Shown piece by piece: positions 15,641 to 24,518 of a DNA stretch of 64,000 nt. The stretch's first letter is position 1. Each line of letters starts with the position of its first letter. The notes beneath the pieces were generated by a model, which made no database searches, had not been told where the DNA came from, and saw only the letters and a list, made by a program, of their open reading frames with translations. The translations under genes and the position numbers were made by a program. Source of the DNA: Candidatus Zixiibacteriota bacterium (lineage in GTDB: Bacteria > Desulfobacterota > Binatia > UBA9968); assembly GCA_035574315.1 (NCBI GenBank), contig DATLYW010000049.1, positions 24,101-88,100 on the forward strand, written 5' to 3'.

Positions 15641-16572
15641 TACCTCTTCGCCTCTCCTTCGCCCGAAGGGCCGCGGCTCCCTGCGCCGCGCCACCGGCCG
15701 TGAAGCTCCCCCAATCGCTTCATGATCCGGCCTTCCGTCCTGTACGCCTTCTGAACGCGGCCGAGCGCCCTGTAAACGCCGTAGCGCATGCAGTTCACGG
15801 CGAGGTCCGGAAGGATCCGCAGCCACAGGGATTCCCGGCGATACAGGCTCCTGCTCAGGCCCTTGCGGTACTCCGTGAGGCGGTGATAAGCGCGGCCGTA
15901 GCGCTCCGGGTCCAGCTCGTGGAAGACCACGGCGCCGGGCGCGTAGCCGATCCTGAACCCCGCCGCGCGGATGCGGCGTGAATATTCAGTATCCTCGCTG
16001 TACCCCGATGCCCCGGGTCCGAGCCACGGGTTGAATTTTCCCACGACCTCGACGACCCTGCGGTCCAGCGAGACGTTGGTTCCGGTAAAGCCGCGAATCT
16101 CGCGCGCCTCCGGACCGTAGTCCACGATCGGGATGTTGTACTCGCGCAGGCGGGCCGGGTCCGCGGGCCGGCCTTGCGGATCGGTTCCGGCAAGCACGCG
16201 CCCCTGGGCCACGGCGAAACCCGAAGCGAGGTGGAACTGCCAATGGCTCACCAGCCACGCCGGGTCGACCACGACGTCGTCGTCGATCAGGATCACGATC
16301 CCGCCCTCGGCCTCCGCCAGGCCGCGGTTGAGCGCGTTGGACTTGCCCGGGCGCGGCTCCTCGATCACCTTCATCCTGAAGCGCGCCTCCCTGCGCGCCT
16401 CCCGCTGCAGCAAAGCGCCGGTCCCGTCCGTCGAGCCGTTGTCGACGAAAAGAAACTCCGCCCGCGGTGGATCCGCCTCTCGCAAGGCCCCGATGCTGGC
16501 GAGCAGCCGCTCCAGGCTGCGGGCGCGATTGCGCGTCGGGATGATGACGCTGACGTCCGGCCGAGCGGTCAC
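15640..16572 (-). CDS. GT2-family glycosyltransferase
   Basis: The 310-residue GT-A protein has SVIIPTRNRARSLERLLASI, FVDNGSTDGTGALL, the metal site LIDDDVVVDPAW (about residue 97) and SGYSEDTEYSRRI. It is paralogous to the product at 13795-14706. The GTG start at 16572 follows the methyltransferase stop by two bases. The last 40 residues are basic and would suit binding to the inner-membrane surface. The substrate is unknown. Confidence 0.87.
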   Translation of the reverse strand: MTARPDVSVIIPTRNRARSLERLLASIGALREADPPRAEFLFVDNGSTDGTGALLQREARREARFRMKVIEEPRPGKSNALNRGLAEAEGGIVILIDDDVVVDPAWLVSHWQFHLASGFAVAQGRVLAGTDPQGRPADPARLREYNIPIVDYGPEAREIRGFTGTNVSLDRRVVEVVGKFNPWLGPGASGYSEDTEYSRRIRAAGFRIGYAPGAVVFHELDPERYGRAYHRLTEYRKGLSRSLYRRESLWLRILPDLAVNCMRYGVYRALGRVQKAYRTEGRIMKRLGELHGRWRGAGSRGPSGEGEAKR

Positions 16573-16574
16573 CG

Positions 16575-17264
16575 CTATTCTCCGTCGCGGGGGCCGGAGA
16601 GGTGCCGCAGCACTCTCCGCGGAAGCGCGCGCCAGTGGCGTCTTTCCGCCCGTCCCCGATTGAACAGCGCCCGCAGCCGGATGAAAACCCGCCTTCTCAC
16701 CCGGTCAGGGAACCGGCGCCCGGGAGTTTTCCTGATCGCGAAGATTCCGTCCCACTGTCCGAGAATCTGGAAGCGCTCGTCCCTGATGAGCTCCTCGTCG
16801 ATCGGCGAACGGACCCCTTCCCACGAGTAGCTGTCGTGAAACGCGATGACGCCGCCCGGGCTCACAAGAGGCTCCCAGCCGAAGAAATCCTTCCGCACGC
16901 CCGCGTGGCTGTGATCGCCGTCGATCCACAGCAGGCCGATCGGCCGATTCCACCCGCGCAGCGCCTCCTCCGACGGCCGCACGACCGGGACGACCATGTG
17001 CGCGACGCCCGAAAGCTCCAGGTTACGCCGGAACTCGTCGATCGTCCCCATCACGTGGGGGTCGACCGCGCAGACCTCCTCCCCCCGCGCCGCTTCGCGC
17101 GCCTTGGCGAGCCAGACCGTCGATTTCCCCTTGTAGCTTCCGATCTCGACCACCACGCCCAGCCCCGCGGTGGCCCTGGCCAGGCGGTAGAGGTACAATC
17201 CCTCTCTCCGCCCGAGCCAGCCGTCTACGGTCTCCGTAATCTTCCTGGCTGCCTCAAGGGACAT
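16575..17264 (-). CDS. Class I SAM-dependent methyltransferase (Methyltransf_24-like)
   Basis: The 229-residue product has the SAM-binding motif VVEIGSYKGKSTVWLA (about residues 38-53), an acidic residue after the second strand in CAVDPHV, and LLWIDGDHSHAGVRKDF with GGVIAFHDSY, typical of methyltransferases found in polysaccharide loci. The ATG at 17264 was chosen because upstream sequence in this frame is antisense or overlap of the kinase gene. It probably O-methylates a core or O-antigen sugar; the exact acceptor is unknown. Confidence 0.83.
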   Translation of the reverse strand: MSLEAARKITETVDGWLGRREGLYLYRLARATAGLGVVVEIGSYKGKSTVWLAKAREAARGEEVCAVDPHVMGTIDEFRRNLELSGVAHMVVPVVRPSEEALRGWNRPIGLLWIDGDHSHAGVRKDFFGWEPLVSPGGVIAFHDSYSWEGVRSPIDEELIRDERFQILGQWDGIFAIRKTPGRRFPDRVRRRVFIRLRALFNRGRAERRHWRALPRRVLRHLSGPRDGE

Positions 17265-17278
17265 TGCAGCATTCCTCT

Positions 17279-18169
17279 CTACCTTTCCGATCGCCGGAAG
17301 AGGCGGCCGGCGGTCCCCGCCGCCTTGGCCCTCGACCTCGCGTCGGCCCAGCGACGGGCTCGGGCGATCTTGTGTACCCAGCGCCGTCGCGTCCCGCCGC
17401 CGGCCCCCGACCCGCCTCCCCGGAGATACTCCCCCAGGAAAAACAGGCTTTGCGTCGCGCTCAGGTAGCCGCCCAGCGTGCGGAGCAACTGAACGAGGTT
17501 CTTGACCCTTCTGCGCTCGCTCAGGTAACGGCATTGCCGCACGCCTTCGAAGTCGAGCAAAAACAGCCGCTCGCCCTCGCCGGCCGCGCTGACGAGGATG
17601 TTCGCGTCCTTCAGGTCGTTGTGATACAGCCGGGCGTCGTGGAGCCGCCGGAACAGCCGCGCCACGCCGCGCAGGAAAGCGCGCCGGCGGCGCATGCCGT
17701 CCGCTCCCGCGAGCGCCGCCAGGCTCTCCCGCCAGTAGGCGTCCGCGGTGAGCGCCTGCGGGATCTCCTGCGACAGAAAAAAACTCTTGTCGAGCATCCC
17801 CCAGCGCCGGATCTCGACCGCCGCGAGCGGCCGCGCCGTCGCCACCCCGCACCGCGCCAGCACGACCGCTCCCCGCAGCGCGCGGCGCGCCGCCGAAACG
17901 CGGAACAGCGAGACGAGCCGGTAAAAGGCCGAATGCGCGTTGTAGCGCTTGACGTACACCACGGTCGAGGTGCCGTCGACGGCGAGGACCGCGCGGCCGA
18001 TCGTGACTTTTTTCTCGTCTTTTACGATCCGGCACGCGGTCCGGTCAAACAGCCGGTCGGGGTCCGCCAGGACCTCCGGCGCCACCCGGGCAAACCATGG
18101 ATCGGCCCAAACCGCGGCCGAGCCCACGCGCTTGCGGACGAAGACCGAAGCGCTATCGCGCGCCGACAC
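17279..18169 (-). CDS. Lipopolysaccharide kinase (WaaP-like), first of three
   Basis: This 296-residue protein has a protein-kinase-like fold: the conserved Lys is in STVVYVKRYNAHSAF, the catalytic loop is RLYHNDLKDANILV (about residue 180), and the Mg-binding motif is LFLLDFEGV. These fit the WaaP/Kdo-kinase family, which phosphorylates inner-core heptose or Kdo. The start overlaps the upstream GT4 gene by 17 bases. Two related kinase genes lie at 21824-22672 and 23711-24472. Which sugar each modifies cannot be told from sequence. Confidence 0.85.
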   Translation of the reverse strand: MSARDSASVFVRKRVGSAAVWADPWFARVAPEVLADPDRLFDRTACRIVKDEKKVTIGRAVLAVDGTSTVVYVKRYNAHSAFYRLVSLFRVSAARRALRGAVVLARCGVATARPLAAVEIRRWGMLDKSFFLSQEIPQALTADAYWRESLAALAGADGMRRRRAFLRGVARLFRRLHDARLYHNDLKDANILVSAAGEGERLFLLDFEGVRQCRYLSERRRVKNLVQLLRTLGGYLSATQSLFFLGEYLRGGGSGAGGGTRRRWVHKIARARRWADARSRAKAAGTAGRLFRRSER

Positions 18170-19298
18170 GCCTTCGGACCTCCCTCAAACAGGCGTCCAG
18201 CTTTGCAAAGTGATCCGCCCATGAATAGCGCTCGGCGAGTTCCCTCGCCTCCCCTCCGAGCGCCGCATCGGCGCTGCGTTCCAGCATCAGCGCGAGCTTC
18301 GAGGCCAGCTCCGTCGTGTCCGCCGGCTCCTCGACGATGCCGTCGGCCAGAGCCCCTGCGAGGATCTCGGAGGCGCCGACCGCGCGGCTGACGACGACGG
18401 GAAGACCGCTCGCCAGCGCCTCCAGCACGACGTTCCCGAACGCTTCCTGCAGCGCCGGGTGCGCCAGCACGTCGGCGGCTGCGTAGAAGCGCTCCACGGC
18501 CTGTTGCCGGCCGGTGAAGACGATCCTTCCCGGCGCCAGCCGCTCCGCACGCCTGTGGTAGGCGGCCCACCCGGCGTCGGCGCCGACGACCAGCAGGCGC
18601 GCGCGGCGCAGCTCGGGCGCCGCCCACGCGTCGATCAGCCGGTCCAATCCCTTGCGGCGAAATCCGCTGCCGACGAAGAGCGCCAGCGGAGCTTCCTCCG
18701 GTATCCCCCATTCGAGACGGACGGCGCGCCGCCACCGCGCGCGCAAAGAAGGATGAAAACGCTCCTGATCCACCCCGTTGTACAGAACCGTGATCCTCTC
18801 CGACGCCACGCCGTAGATTTCCGTGAGCTCGCGCGCGACGCGCCTCGAAACCGCAATGATCCCTCCGGTGCGGCTCGAGAGGAACTGCCGCCGCTCCACG
18901 GCCAGCAGCGAGCGGTGATAGACGCTCACCGCCTGCCAGCAGCGCCGCGCCGGACCGCCTTCCTCTCCGAGGCTCCGGAGAAACGCGCGATGCGTCCCGC
19001 CCCCGCTCCGGATGACGTCCTGCCGCAGCGTCCGCCCGAAGCTCACGACGAGATCGCAGCGCTCGCGCGCGGCGCTGCGTGGCGCCAGAAGCGCGAAGCT
19101 CCACAGCCGGGCGGTCCGTCCCGCCGGCAGCGTCGGCACCCGGTGCACCGCGACTCCGGGAGGCGGCGCGACGCTAAACTCGGAGCAGAAGAGATGAATC
19201 TCGTGCCCGAGCGCGCGCAGACCTTCGGCGGTCCGGTAGAGATCGCGCTCCGTCCCTCCGCTCAGATCGAGCCGCTTGTGCACGAGAGCGATCTTCAT
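18153..19298 (-). CDS. GT4-family glycosyltransferase, WaaG-like
   Basis: The 381-residue GT-B enzyme begins MKIALVHKRLDLSGGTERDL, similar to WaaG-type glucosyltransferases of the LPS outer core. The C-terminal half has LFVGSGFRRKGLDRLI, VVGADAGW and ALQEAFGNVVLEALASGLPVV, containing the E-x7-E motif. The ATG at 19298 overlaps the upstream methyltransferase stop by four bases. Its position next to a WaaP-like kinase parallels the waaG-waaP order of enterobacteria and supports an outer-core role. Confidence 0.88.
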   Translation of the reverse strand: MKIALVHKRLDLSGGTERDLYRTAEGLRALGHEIHLFCSEFSVAPPPGVAVHRVPTLPAGRTARLWSFALLAPRSAARERCDLVVSFGRTLRQDVIRSGGGTHRAFLRSLGEEGGPARRCWQAVSVYHRSLLAVERRQFLSSRTGGIIAVSRRVARELTEIYGVASERITVLYNGVDQERFHPSLRARWRRAVRLEWGIPEEAPLALFVGSGFRRKGLDRLIDAWAAPELRRARLLVVGADAGWAAYHRRAERLAPGRIVFTGRQQAVERFYAAADVLAHPALQEAFGNVVLEALASGLPVVVSRAVGASEILAGALADGIVEEPADTTELASKLALMLERSADAALGGEARELAERYSWADHFAKLDACLREVRRRVGAR

Positions 19299-20023
19299 GT
19301 CGCTGCTTTTCTCGCCTTCACGACGATGTTGTCCGAAAGGAGCAGCGCGGGCGAAAGCATGTGGCGCAGAATGCGCCAGTTGTAGGCGCGCTGAACCGGA
19401 TCCTTCTCGGCGCGGATCACCGCCTCCAGGCTCGCCGCGCACATCAACGGAAACAGCAGCGCCGCGAAGAAGAGCGGGGCGAACTTGATCCGCGTGGCGC
19501 GCAGCTCCTCGATGGCAAAGCCGTAGTGGAACAGGAGATAGTAAAGCTCGTAGAAATGAATCAGATAGATGTTGGGCGCCTGTCCCGGCCCGCGGGAGTA
19601 ATGAACCGGCCGGACCCGACCGCGCAGAAATCCCGTGAACAGGAAGCGAAGCCGCGAAAACGCGTTCAGCACGTTCGGCGTGCTCACCAGCAGCACGCCG
19701 CCGGGCTTCAAGACCCGCGCGATCTCGCGCACCAGCTGAGCTTGATGTTCGATGTGCTCGATCACCTCGACCAGGTTCACGCCCTCGAAGCACGCGTCGC
19801 GGAACGGCAGGAACTCGTTCAGATCCACCCCCGCGATGCGCCACTTCACGCCTTCTATGGGCGGCGGCGCGCCGTAGTCGGTGGCGACGACCTCGAACCC
19901 GAGGCCGGCCAGTTTCCGCGCCGTATCGCCGCCCCCGCAGCTCGAATCCAGCACCTTCCGGCCCCCCGCGGCTTCGGAGCGCCAGGAACTCGTGACGGCC
20001 CGCAGGATGTGTGCGTTGGGCAT
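19295..20023 (-). CDS. Class I SAM-dependent methyltransferase
   Basis: The 242-residue product has motif I VLDSSCGGGDTARKLAGLGF, motif II VVATDYG, VNLVEVIEHIEHQ and the post-motif GGVLLVSTPN, a UbiE/COQ5-like Methyltransf_11 pattern. The C-terminal part is hydrophobic (FAPLFFAALLFPLMCAASL), which suggests membrane contact. DSSCGGG replaces the usual D-x-GxGxG, with Ser/Cys where Gly is common. A lipid-linked sugar or LPS substrate is inferred from context only. Confidence 0.83.
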   Translation of the reverse strand: MPNAHILRAVTSSWRSEAAGGRKVLDSSCGGGDTARKLAGLGFEVVATDYGAPPPIEGVKWRIAGVDLNEFLPFRDACFEGVNLVEVIEHIEHQAQLVREIARVLKPGGVLLVSTPNVLNAFSRLRFLFTGFLRGRVRPVHYSRGPGQAPNIYLIHFYELYYLLFHYGFAIEELRATRIKFAPLFFAALLFPLMCAASLEAVIRAEKDPVQRAYNWRILRHMLSPALLLSDNIVVKARKAAT

Positions 20024-20093
20024 GTCGGTTCAATCTCTTCCTGCCGCCGCACCGGGACGGCGCCGCAGCCATTCTTCGATCATCCCTCCGGCC

Positions 20094-21854
20094 TCAATCG
20101 GAGCATCCGCCCGCCGCGCCGCGAACAAGCACCAGCGGCTGGTTCCCGTCGGGCCCGGTTCCATGGCTGCGGAGCACCACGGACCAGCGCGCTGCGCCGT
20201 CGTCCAGGGAGCGCCAGACGCTCTCGCCCATGACCACGCATCGCGGCTCGGTCCGCAGCCGGCCCAGCAGTGTCTGGTAATTTCCGGCCACCGCCTCCAC
20301 GCCTGCGCCGCCGTAGAAGAACACGGAGGAGCCGTCGACGCCCTCCGCGTAGAGCAGCACCGGCCGCCCCGCGCTCCGCGCCAGAGCGGCCGAGACGAAA
20401 TCCTTGTAGCTCCGCGAGCGCGCGAGAGCCGGGCTGACGAGCGCCTGGACCAGGCAGCCGTTCACGATCGAAACCAGCGCGATTCCGGTCATGGCCCGGC
20501 GCCAGCTCCCGAGCAGGAGCGGGCGCGAAGCCCCGAGCCAGAGAAGCCCGGAACCGTAGACAAGGATCGCGGCGGTCCAGGCCGCCGACTTGAGCGCCGC
20601 CTCGACGGCCGCGGCCGCGTGCCCGGCTTCCCCTTCGAGCCGGATGCCCGCAAGACCCAGAAGCTCCGCCGCGCTCCAGCCCAGCCCGCGCGCGAACCCG
20701 GCCGCGAGGACGAGCACGCCCACCGCGCCCAGCAGGCATCCCACTCCCTTCAAGTAGACGCCGGCGGCCCCCGTATGAACCCGCTCCTGCTCGCGCGCGG
20801 CCGCGGCCATCAACAGGCACCACGCCGGGTAAAGCGGCAGGATATACGGCGGCCGCTTCCCCGCCGACAGCGAGAAGAAGACCAGCACCGTGAAGGCCCA
20901 GATCAGCAGAAAGAGCCCGCGCTCGTCGCGATGGAGCCGGGAAGCAAAGACGACCCAGGCGACGGCCGGAAGAAACAGGGTCCACGGCATCCCCAGCGTG
21001 AAGAGATAAGGAATGAAATAGTAGACGGGCTTCTGATGGCCTGTGCCGCCTTCCCCATGGATAAAAAAGCGGGCCAGATTTTCCTTGACGAACTGCAGCC
21101 CGAAGAACTCGCTCCCGCCGTGCCACAGCGCGCTCCCGTACCAGAGCAGGAAGAGCGCCGCGCCGAGCGGCACGCCGGGATGGCGGAGCAGCGCGAGCAT
21201 GAAATCCCACCTCCTGCGGGCCGCCAGGAACGCGACCACGACGATCCCGCACAGAATCAAGCTGACCGGCCCCTTGGCCAGCACGCCCGCTCCCGAGACC
21301 AGAAAAAAAAGATAGGTCCACGCGCCGTGGCGCAGGACGCCCCGGTAGATGGAGAAAAACAGCACCAGCGAGCAGGTCACGAAGAACGCGAGCGCCATGT
21401 CGACGCGCGCCTCGACCGCGGCGCCCTGGAAGACCGCGGTGGTGGCCAGCGCCACGGCTCCGAGAAGCCCGGTTTGCGGGTCGTAGATGCGGCTGCCGAG
21501 GAAATAGATCAGCAAGACGGCGAGCGTCCCGAAAAACGCCGACGGGAAACGAACGGAAGCCTCGGTCATCTCGCCCCGCGCGAGCGACCCCGCCGCAGCC
21601 ACCCAGTGAAAGAGCGGCGGTTTCGAGGGAATCACCTCGCCGAGCCGCAGCGGAAACAGCCAGTTGCCGTTGACCACGATGTCGCGCACCACCAGCGCTT
21701 CGCGCGGCTCGCCCTTGTCGTGGAACGGGGCCGCGCCGAGAAACACCCAGAAAAGAAGCCCGCAGACGGCGGCCAGCACGGCGAGCCGGGCCGGTTCATT
21801 TCGCGACAATGCCTGCAGCACCTTCAGCTCCCGCCCGCGACCCTTCCGCTCCAC
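20094..21854 (-). CDS. ArnT/PMT-like membrane glycosyltransferase (GT39/GT83)
   Basis: The 586-residue protein has about ten hydrophobic segments. N-terminal features are FHDKGEPREALVVRDIVVNGNW, with the acidic residues of the first periplasmic loop (DKGEPRE), and SKPPLFHW, both hallmarks of ArnT-like transferases. These enzymes move a sugar (aminoarabinose in ArnT) from a polyprenyl phosphate to lipid A or core in the periplasm. The start overlaps the upstream kinase by 31 bases; a later start is possible. Genes for aminoarabinose synthesis are absent here, so the donor sugar is unknown. Confidence 0.88.
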   Translation of the reverse strand: MERKGRGRELKVLQALSRNEPARLAVLAAVCGLLFWVFLGAAPFHDKGEPREALVVRDIVVNGNWLFPLRLGEVIPSKPPLFHWVAAAGSLARGEMTEASVRFPSAFFGTLAVLLIYFLGSRIYDPQTGLLGAVALATTAVFQGAAVEARVDMALAFFVTCSLVLFFSIYRGVLRHGAWTYLFFLVSGAGVLAKGPVSLILCGIVVVAFLAARRRWDFMLALLRHPGVPLGAALFLLWYGSALWHGGSEFFGLQFVKENLARFFIHGEGGTGHQKPVYYFIPYLFTLGMPWTLFLPAVAWVVFASRLHRDERGLFLLIWAFTVLVFFSLSAGKRPPYILPLYPAWCLLMAAAAREQERVHTGAAGVYLKGVGCLLGAVGVLVLAAGFARGLGWSAAELLGLAGIRLEGEAGHAAAAVEAALKSAAWTAAILVYGSGLLWLGASRPLLLGSWRRAMTGIALVSIVNGCLVQALVSPALARSRSYKDFVSAALARSAGRPVLLYAEGVDGSSVFFYGGAGVEAVAGNYQTLLGRLRTEPRCVVMGESVWRSLDDGAARWSVVLRSHGTGPDGNQPLVLVRGAAGGCSD

Positions 21855-22672
21855 TTCATCAACGTCCGGAAGCTCCCTTCCGGCGAGACATGGTCACAGT
21901 CGCGCCGTCGTTTGCGGGTCTTCGCCTCGAGCCAGCGCAGCAGACGAAGGTCGCCGCCACCGAGCGCTTCGCGACCGACGTAGGCTCGAAAGAAACGCAG
22001 GCGATCCTGGAGCGAGATCCCCGGCAGAACCAGCCGGTTGAGCTGTACGAGATTCCGCTTCCAGAGCGATTGCGGCAGCCGCCTCGGATAACGGCGGGTG
22101 CGGTCGTTGTCGATGAAGTAGAAGCGCCAGACCCCGTCGGCACGGGCGATCATGACGTTGGCCGCCACCAGATCGCCGTGTACGAAGCCGAGGTCGTGGA
22201 GCTTTCGAACCTCGGCCGCAAGCTCCCGGATCAGCTTCCTTTTTTCCAGGATCCACGCGCGGTCCGCCGGCTCGCCGTGGCGTCGAAGCAGAAAGGCCGG
22301 CAGCGTCTCGCCCGGGACCGCCCGGGTCAGCAGGAACGCCCGGCGAACGGCCCCGAATCGGCGCTCTTCCCCGGCCGCAACCGCCACCGGGGCGTTCAAC
22401 CCCTTCTGCGCCAGCGCTGCTCCCTGGTCGAGAGCCCGCAGCGCCTTGGAGACACGAAACACGCTCTTGAGAGCGCTCTCCCGGCCGAAGATCTTGAGAA
22501 AACAGTCCCCGACCTCGGCAAGGCGCAACCTCACCGTCGCCGGGTGGCGGCCGACCGCCCCCGCGGCGGATAGCGCCCCGGCCACCTCGCCTCGCAACCT
22601 TTCGTTCCACCGGCCCCGCAGGACGCGCAGCCGCCAGGCGCCGTCGCGCAGATCCTCGTATTCAAGCTCCAA
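21824..22672 (-). CDS. Lipopolysaccharide kinase-like protein, second of three
   Basis: From a TTG at 22672 the product has 282 residues. The kinase signature is FVHGDLVAANVMIA with FYFIDNDRTRR as the metal-binding segment, and DCFLKIF supplies the probable ATP Lys. This fits the Kdo-kinase/WaaP superfamily. I chose the TTG because it follows AGAGAGGAAC by a suitable distance and overlaps the upstream stop by only 11 bases. The frame is open to an ATG at 22843, but that part is an out-of-phase reading of the heptosyltransferase gene. The substrate is unknown. Confidence 0.78.
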   Translation of the reverse strand: MELEYEDLRDGAWRLRVLRGRWNERLRGEVAGALSAAGAVGRHPATVRLRLAEVGDCFLKIFGRESALKSVFRVSKALRALDQGAALAQKGLNAPVAVAAGEERRFGAVRRAFLLTRAVPGETLPAFLLRRHGEPADRAWILEKRKLIRELAAEVRKLHDLGFVHGDLVAANVMIARADGVWRFYFIDNDRTRRYPRRLPQSLWKRNLVQLNRLVLPGISLQDRLRFFRAYVGREALGGGDLRLLRWLEAKTRKRRRDCDHVSPEGSFRTLMKWSGRVAGGS

Positions 22673-23714
22673 AGCCGCTTGTTCCTCTCTTTGCGTCCGG
22701 CCCCTCCGCCAACGCGAGCTGCACCTTGTCGGCGATCTCCTCGACGGCGATCGACCGCATGCAGATGCGCCCGATCGGGCAGCGGCGCCGATAACACGGC
22801 GCGCACGGCGCGCGTCCCTGCAAGGCGAGGTGGCCGAATCCATGCGGGCCGGTCCTGAGCGGGCTCGTTGCGCCCCAGAGAGAGATCACCGGCGTCCCCA
22901 CGGCGGCCGCGAGGTGCGCCAGACCGGTATCCGGCCCCACGGCGACCTGCGCTCGCGCGATGACTCCCAGCGCCTCCCGCAGCGAGGTCCGGCCCACCAG
23001 ATCGGCGATACGCTCCCCGTGGCGCCGCACCGCCTCGGCCGCGATCGCCGCCTCGTCCTTGCCGCCCAGCAGAACGACGTCCAGATCGTAGCGCTGCTGG
23101 AGCATGCGCGCGCACTCCGCGATCTGGTCGGCGAACCACCGCTTGCTTTCCCAGCGAGCGCCCGCGAACAGCACCGCGAATCGCGCGCTCACGCCCTCGA
23201 GCAGCCGGCGTACCGCCGCCGCCTCGGCCGCGTCGATCTCCAGGCGCCATTCGAGCGGTCCCCGCTCCAGCCCGAGGTAGTCGGCAAATTTCATGTAATG
23301 CTCGAGCTTCGGCAGGCCGTCGCCGAAAGCGGGGATGAAATGATTGTTGAAGATCCAGTTGCCCTCCTTCGCGTCCAGGCGGTGAAAGCCCAGCCGCACG
23401 GGCGCCCCGGACAGCAAGCTCACCAGGCCGCTCTTGAAATGGCGCTGCAGGTCGAGCACGAGGTCGAAGCGTCCGTTGCGGATCCGCCGCGCGAAGGCCG
23501 GAAGCGCCCGCCACCAGCGCGGGCGGTCGAAAACGATCACCTCGTCCACCGCCGGGTGGCGCGCGACGAGCGGCGCGGACGGCGGCTCCACCGACCAGGC
23601 GAGCGTGGCTTCGGGATAGGCCCGCCGCAGCGTATTGGCGAGCGGCAGCGCGCGCGCGACGTCGCCGATCGAGCCGTGCAAAACGATGAGGATCCGCCGC
23701 GGCCGGAGGTTCAT
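22662..23714 (-). CDS. GT9-family heptosyltransferase
   Basis: The 350-residue GT-B enzyme of the ADP-heptose:LPS heptosyltransferase family has RILIVLHGSIGDVARALPLANTL cut as RILIVLHGSIGDV at the N-terminus, LFAGARWESKRW, and the donor-site segment VGPDTGLAHLAAAVGTPVISLWG. CAPCYRRRCPIGRICM near the C-terminus is a Cys-rich stretch common in this family. The ATG at 23714 overlaps the upstream kinase stop by four bases. It could be WaaC- or WaaQ-like; sequence alone does not settle which heptose it adds. Confidence 0.87.
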   Translation of the reverse strand: MNLRPRRILIVLHGSIGDVARALPLANTLRRAYPEATLAWSVEPPSAPLVARHPAVDEVIVFDRPRWWRALPAFARRIRNGRFDLVLDLQRHFKSGLVSLLSGAPVRLGFHRLDAKEGNWIFNNHFIPAFGDGLPKLEHYMKFADYLGLERGPLEWRLEIDAAEAAAVRRLLEGVSARFAVLFAGARWESKRWFADQIAECARMLQQRYDLDVVLLGGKDEAAIAAEAVRRHGERIADLVGRTSLREALGVIARAQVAVGPDTGLAHLAAAVGTPVISLWGATSPLRTGPHGFGHLALQGRAPCAPCYRRRCPIGRICMRSIAVEEIADKVQLALAEGPDAKRGTSGFGA

Positions 23715-24472
23715 TCGTCCGCCTCCCGGTAGCAACGCACCAGCTCCGCCCAGGCGTCGGGCGCCAGCAGCTTTCGCTCGGGATCGAGCTTCAGGGCCGA
23801 CCGCAGGAGCCGCTCCAGGTTGCGCTCCGCCAGCGGCCTCGGCACGCCGCCGAGAAACAGGACCGCCCGGTCGAAGTCGATCACGTAGCCCCGAATCCTC
23901 CCGTTCTCCTCCCGCAGGAGGATGTTCTTGAGATTCAAATCGCGGTGATACACGCCCTCGCGGTGAAGGGCGCGCACGCTGCGCCCAACCGCGCGCAACA
24001 CCTCCTCCCTGTTTCCCCCCTTCACGAACCCGTCGTTCAACGCCGCCCAGAAATCCCGGGCGCCGTCGAGCTCGCGGGTCACGAGCCACCCGCGGTAGAA
24101 CGGCCCCCAGACCTTCCGCACACAGGCAACGTAGACCTCGACCGTGGGAAATCCCCGCCGCCGCAGCTCCTCCGTGACGGCAAGCTCGCGGAACGGCCTG
24201 AGCGGCCGTCCGAGAAACACGCCGCCGGTCACGGCGCGCAGCAGCCCTCCATGGCGGTACTCGCGGATCAAAGCCGTCTCGCCGTTGGCGAGACGAAAGG
24301 CCCTGAGCCGGGAGCGGCCGGCCAGGTTCCTCGACTCCTCCTGCGGAGCGCTGCCCTGCCAGAGGTCGGGAGGAATGAGCGAGCGCACGTCCTCCCGCAC
24401 GATCATTCGAAGATCACCCGACGCCACCGCCCGAAAACCCGGCGGGACGTCTGCCACGCTCCAGCGACTCAT
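23711..24472 (-). CDS. Kdo kinase-like protein (KdkA family), third of three
   Basis: The 253-residue product has TALIREYRHGGLLRA (ATP-site region), LDGARDFW, the catalytic loop GVYHRDLNLKNILL (about residue 177) and YVIDFDRAVL. This pattern fits KdkA-type 3-deoxy-D-manno-octulosonic acid kinases and the wider LPS kinase family. Genes at both sides encode heptosyltransferases, so an inner-core phosphorylation role is likely. The ATG at 24472 lies 46 bases after the next upstream gene, a longer gap than most in the cluster. Confidence 0.85.
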   Translation of the reverse strand: MSRWSVADVPPGFRAVASGDLRMIVREDVRSLIPPDLWQGSAPQEESRNLAGRSRLRAFRLANGETALIREYRHGGLLRAVTGGVFLGRPLRPFRELAVTEELRRRGFPTVEVYVACVRKVWGPFYRGWLVTRELDGARDFWAALNDGFVKGGNREEVLRAVGRSVRALHREGVYHRDLNLKNILLREENGRIRGYVIDFDRAVLFLGGVPRPLAERNLERLLRSALKLDPERKLLAPDAWAELVRCYREADE

Positions 24473-24518
24473 GGAATCACCCGGTCGTGGGATCTCCGCT
24501 GAAAAGCTTCCCCGCCGC

